Source: Phaeobacter sp. CECT 5382 (GTDB taxonomy: Bacteria; Pseudomonadota; Alphaproteobacteria; Rhodobacterales; Rhodobacteraceae). From it: 64,000 nucleotides of DNA. This document shows, piece by piece, positions 60,877 through 64,000 of the stretch. Within the stretch, counting starts at the first letter, position 1. Each line of letters opens with the position of its first letter. Below the pieces are notes generated by a model. The model worked only from the letters and a program-made list of their open reading frames with translations, did not search any database and had not been told where the DNA came from. The DNA lies in NCBI RefSeq assembly GCF_001457775.1, contig NZ_CYSG01000005.1:124001-188000 (forward strand), written 5' to 3'. A program made the position numbers and the translations under genes.

Positions 60877-63435
60877 ATGCCTGATACCCCGATTGCAACA
60901 TTGATCACCCCGACTGCTCCGATTGCGACCTCCAGCCATGGGGGGCGGGCCAAGTGTTTGCAACGGCTGGTGCGGCTGGATCTGCCGGTGCCCTGCACCG
61001 TGGCATTGTCCTTTGCGGCTGTGAAGAATGTGGCCGCCGGGGTCCTTCCTGATGTCCGGGCCATTCTAAGCGAGTTTTCCGAGGATGCGTTGCTTTGCGT
61101 GCGGCCTTCTTCGGAGGTGCCGGACTGGGGCGGGCCCAGTGCCATTCTCAACATTGGCATGAATGATGCGCGTTATGTTTCCCTGAGTGAAGCCCTTGGG
61201 CAGGAAGCGGCAGCCTCGCTTTATCTGCGCTTTGTACAATCTTATGCAGTGCATGTGGCGCGGCTGGATCCGGATGTCTTTGACGATGTCGAAGACGGTG
61301 GCCCCGATGCCCTGCGCGAGATCCTGATGGCCTATGAGGCCGAAACTGACGAGGTCTTTCCACAGGATCCGGGCGAGCAGCTGGGGGCGGTGCTGCGGTC
61401 TATGGCGCGGGCCTGGGAAGGCACATCGGCACGGCTGTTGCGACAGGCCAAGGGGGCGCCCGCCGATGCTGGTCTGGGATTGGTAGTGCAGGAAATGATC
61501 CCAGGCCTGGGGCAGGGCGAATGCGGTTCTGGCGTTTTGCAGCTGGTGAACTCGCAAACCGGATGCCCACAGCTGACGGGTCGTTACCTGAGCCAGTCAC
61601 AGGGGCGTGAGGCTCTGGGGGCAGGCACCGAGGCATTGTTTTTGGAAAAAGACGACCGAGGTCCTTCGCTGGAGGAGTTGGCGCCGGAGGCTTTTGCCGG
61701 CATCAAGGCGGATGCCGCCCTGATGCGTCAGCGCCTGCGCGAAGAGATGCAGGTCGAATTTGTCATCCAGAATGGTGAGTTGCATATACTGGACGGGGTG
61801 CGGGTGCTGCGTTCCTCGCGGGCGGCGGTGCGCATTGCCGTGGCGTTGGCCCAGGACGGCATCATCCCGGCGCATGAAGCACTGATGCGGGTGGATGCCC
61901 ATGTTCTGAACGAACTTTTGCACCGCCAGGTGGCCCCAACTGCCGAGCGTGACGTGATCGGGGCCGGGATTGCCGCGAGCCCGGGGGCTGCAACCGGCCA
62001 GGTGGTTTTCACCGCCGCCGAGGCACAGTCCAGTGCTGCGCGCGGGGAGCCCTGCATTCTGGTGCGCCGCGAAACATCGCCCGAAGATGTACGTGGCATG
62101 CACGCCGCCGTGGCAGTGCTGACGGAAAAGGGTGGCATGACCAGCCATGCCGCCGTCATCGGGCGCGGTCTCGGCCTGCCAAGCATCGTCGGGGCGTCGA
62201 ATATGAAATTCGACGCCAAGAAAAAACAACTGATTTCGGCAGGGGGACGCGTGTTTCGCACGGGCGACACCATCACAGTCGACGGCAGCAGCGGCGAGAT
62301 CCTTGCTGGTGAGCCAGAAATGCTCGAGGCGGCGCAGGATGATGCGTTTCAGACCCTGCTCGCCTGGGCGGACGAGGCGCGCGACATTGCCATCCGGGCC
62401 AATGCCGACACTCCAGCGGATGCCCAAACCGCGCGCAATTTCAATGCTGAAGGCATCGGCCTGTGCCGGACCGAGCATATGTTCTTTGATCCCGGTCGCC
62501 TGACGGTAATGCGTGAGATGATCTTTGCTGAGACATCAAGCGGACGTGCAGCGGTGCTGGCGCGGCTTTTGCCGATGCAGCGCGACGATTTTGTGGAACT
62601 GTTCCGCATCATGGAAGGGCTGCCGGTCTGTATTCGCCTGTTTGATCCACCTCTGCATGAATTCCTGCCAACCTCACGCACCGGGCAGCGCGAATTGTCC
62701 GAGGCCTTGGGTATTCCTGTCAGCGATGTGACCCGTCGGGTCGAAGAGCTGGGAGAGTATAACCCGATGCTGGGTCTTCGCGGTGTGCGACTGGGCGTTA
62801 CGGTGCCGGAAATCTACGATATGCAGGCCCGCGCTATTTTTGAGGCCACGCTGCTGGCCTCCAAGGACGGTGCACCGATTGTTCCCGAAGTGATGATCCC
62901 GCTAGTTTCAGCCAAGCGCGAAGTTGAGCTGGTCAAGGCACGTATAGATGCGGTGGCGGCGGCAGTTGCCAGCGAACAGGGGGAAAGCTTTGACTACCGG
63001 CTTGGTGTCATGGTCGAGACCCCGCGTGCGGCTTTGCGGGCGGATGAAATCTCGCCGCATACGGCTTTCCTGAGCTTTGGCACCAATGACCTTACTCAAA
63101 TGACCTATGGGCTGTCGCGCGATGACGCCGGGCGTTTCATGTCGAATTATGTGCAGCAGGGCGTCTTCCCAGAGGACCCGTTCCATGTTCTGGATGTCGA
63201 TGGGGTCGGTGAATTGTTGAAGCTTGGCGTGCAACGGGGTCGGGCTGCAAATCCGGATGTGACGCTTTCGATCTGTGGTGAGCATGGCGGCAACCCCGAA
63301 TCGATTGCCTTTTGCCGCGAGGCGGGGTTCGACTATGTCTCATGTTCGCCGTTCCGCGTACCCGTGGTGCGGCTGGCGGCAGCTCAGCTTGCAATTGGCG
63401 AAAAAACAGGAACGGCAGCGCCAACATACGCTTAA
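60877..63435 (+). CDS. ppdK: Pyruvate phosphate dikinase-like protein with a divergent ATP half
   Basis: An 852-residue protein with the PPDK layout. The central phosphohistidine is His424 (GGMTSHAAVIGRGLG). The PEP/pyruvate half is well kept: AEGIGLCRTEHMFF, RLFDPPLHEFLP, YNPMLGLRGVRLG, FLSFGTNDLTQMTYG and catalytic Cys800 in SICGEHGGNPES. The N-terminal nucleotide half is diverged: the family's GGKGANL is GGRAKCL (Arg24), VRSGA-x-SMPGMMDT is VRPSSEVPDWGGPSA, and the Glu of GEFLxNAQG is Arg236 (GRYLSQSQG). It may be a variant dikinase or use another phosphate donor. The ATG at 60877 gives the usual length; a longer open frame runs to 60757. Confidence 0.85.
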   Translation: MPDTPIATLITPTAPIATSSHGGRAKCLQRLVRLDLPVPCTVALSFAAVKNVAAGVLPDVRAILSEFSEDALLCVRPSSEVPDWGGPSAILNIGMNDARYVSLSEALGQEAAASLYLRFVQSYAVHVARLDPDVFDDVEDGGPDALREILMAYEAETDEVFPQDPGEQLGAVLRSMARAWEGTSARLLRQAKGAPADAGLGLVVQEMIPGLGQGECGSGVLQLVNSQTGCPQLTGRYLSQSQGREALGAGTEALFLEKDDRGPSLEELAPEAFAGIKADAALMRQRLREEMQVEFVIQNGELHILDGVRVLRSSRAAVRIAVALAQDGIIPAHEALMRVDAHVLNELLHRQVAPTAERDVIGAGIAASPGAATGQVVFTAAEAQSSAARGEPCILVRRETSPEDVRGMHAAVAVLTEKGGMTSHAAVIGRGLGLPSIVGASNMKFDAKKKQLISAGGRVFRTGDTITVDGSSGEILAGEPEMLEAAQDDAFQTLLAWADEARDIAIRANADTPADAQTARNFNAEGIGLCRTEHMFFDPGRLTVMREMIFAETSSGRAAVLARLLPMQRDDFVELFRIMEGLPVCIRLFDPPLHEFLPTSRTGQRELSEALGIPVSDVTRRVEELGEYNPMLGLRGVRLGVTVPEIYDMQARAIFEATLLASKDGAPIVPEVMIPLVSAKREVELVKARIDAVAAAVASEQGESFDYRLGVMVETPRAALRADEISPHTAFLSFGTNDLTQMTYGLSRDDAGRFMSNYVQQGVFPEDPFHVLDVDGVGELLKLGVQRGRAANPDVTLSICGEHGGNPESIAFCREAGFDYVSCSPFRVPVVRLAAAQLAIGEKTGTAAPTYA

Positions 63436-63448
63436 CATATGGTGTTTA

Positions 63449-63490
63449 TTGAATTTTTATTCAATTTATGAACAGCGCAGTTTTGCGCTG
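63449..63490 (+). terminator. Weak hairpins after the dikinase gene
   Basis: ATTGAA / TTCAAT (63449-63466) and CAGCGCA GTTT TGCGCTG (63473-63490) lie 14-55 bases after the stop. A T-rich TTTTTAT follows 13 bases later. Termination here is possible but not strong. Confidence 0.35.
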
Positions 63491-63612
63491 CTCTTGATGG
63501 TGTTTTTATGGCCCAGCTCATGAACTGGACGTTTCAGGGGATTTTCGGTATGGGGAGCGACCGCATGTGACTGGGGAGGCCATGCGCAACCGGATAAACG
63601 AGGATCCCTGAG

Positions 63613-64000
63613 ATGAAATTCCTGACCCTGGCTGCCCTTGTCGCAGCATCCACAATGACGGGACAGATAGCCAAGGCCGAGACCGGTCTGGCAGCGCTGT
63701 TCAAGCGCGAGCAATCCACGTTGAACACGGTTCCTGAAACACGTCTCTCAGGCTTTTTTGGCTTTAAGCCACGCGCCAAGGTCACCAAACCAGCGGGTCC
63801 GGTCACCTTCAGCAAAAGCTGGCTGGATCAACAGCCCAAAGCCACGGGCGGCGAGCATTTTGCCTGCCTCGCAGAGGCGCTGTACTTCGAAGCCCGCGGC
63901 GAGACAGTCAAAGGACAGTTTGCTGTTGCCGAAGTGATCATGAACCGGATGAAAAGTGCGCAGTTCCCCAATTCGCTGTGCGGTGTAATCAATCAGGGAA
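63613..64000 (+). CDS. Cell wall hydrolase, SleB-like (3' end outside window)
   Basis: The first 129 residues of a secreted hydrolase, cut by the window end. The signal peptide is [20 protein letters not shown]. After a linker comes the Hydrolase_2/SleB domain: [16 protein letters not shown] holds the proposed catalytic glutamate, then [17 protein letters not shown] and [12 protein letters not shown]. Such proteins cleave peptidoglycan glycan strands. A neighbour of this type follows PPDK in many Rhodobacteraceae. The ATG follows TCCCTGAG; the stop codon is not in the window. Confidence 0.85.
   Translation, partial: MKFLTLAALVAASTMTGQIAKAETGLAALFKREQSTLNTVPETRLSGFFGFKPRAKVTKPAGPVTFSKSWLDQQPKATGGEHFACLAEALYFEARGETVKGQFAVAEVIMNRMKSAQFPNSLCGVINQG

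Overview
The window looks like a core chromosomal segment of an alphaproteobacterium of the family Rhodobacteraceae, most likely the Roseobacter group (Ruegeria/Phaeobacter/Leisingera-like). This rests on high-GC coding sequence, alpha-type gene orders (ctaC-ctaB-ctaG-ctaE-SURF1-thrC-M16 peptidase; glyQ/glyS with pyruvate phosphate dikinase and a cell-wall hydrolase; topA-dprA; fhs-folD) and family-typical hypothetical proteins. The species assignment is inference. No tRNA, rRNA, CRISPR array, prophage or insertion sequence was recognised.

Layout. 1-2.8 kb: one-carbon metabolism (partial fhs, folD) with a small chorismate mutase between. 2.8-4.7 kb: two small membrane proteins opposite a membrane-anchored LytTR regulator. 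4.8-9.0 kb: a thioesterase, the ligase-associated DNA-repair pair PdeM/DEXH helicase, and a DUF4405 membrane protein. 9.0-21.1 kb: a complete-looking tight-adherence (Tad/Flp) pilus locus on the minus strand. It holds two tiny pilin-like genes (one only 58 codons), cpaB, the secretin cpaC, an OmpA-type lipoprotein, cpaE/tadZ, the ATPase tadA, tadB, tadC, two TPR lipoproteins, a prepilin peptidase and a AAA ATPase. 21.4-25.2 kb: a lytic transglycosylase, a fatty acid desaturase and a two-subunit CoA transferase. 25.6-31.6 kb: topA, dprA, tldD. 31.8-39.5 kb: a cytochrome c oxidase operon (subunits II and III plus heme O synthase, CtaG and SURF1) running on into thrC, an M16 peptidase and an acetyltransferase. 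A perfect FNR-type box lies in its upstream region. 39.8-52.4 kb: mixed metabolic genes (FAD oxidoreductase, apt, LysE exporter, DUF418, mtnP, MerR regulator with DUF2938 protein, SulP transporter, acetyltransferases, flavin reductase, EcsC, DUF1178, SDR). 52.6-64 kb: a SPOR/peptidoglycan-binding protein with a catalytically dead trypsin-like domain, glyQ, marC, a DUF6446-type protein, gltS, glyS, a variant pyruvate phosphate dikinase and the start of a cell-wall hydrolase.

How the genes work together. The Tad locus supplies pilin, pilin processing, outer-membrane channel, inner-membrane platform and motor, so it could build a surface-attachment pilus; no tadE/tadF/tadG-type minor pilin is visible. 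The cta operon supplies two structural subunits and most assembly factors of an aa3-type oxidase, but subunit I is not in the window. Most of the sequence is ordinary core genome. The points most worth a second look are the triple-substituted pseudoprotease (52588-54405), the dikinase with an eroded ATP half (60877-63435) and alternative upstream hairpins, the two pilins with Asp-Trp in place of the usual Glu-Tyr, the FNR box before ctaC, an intergenic repeat family present three times, and an 18-bp tandem repeat that forms the tail of MarC.
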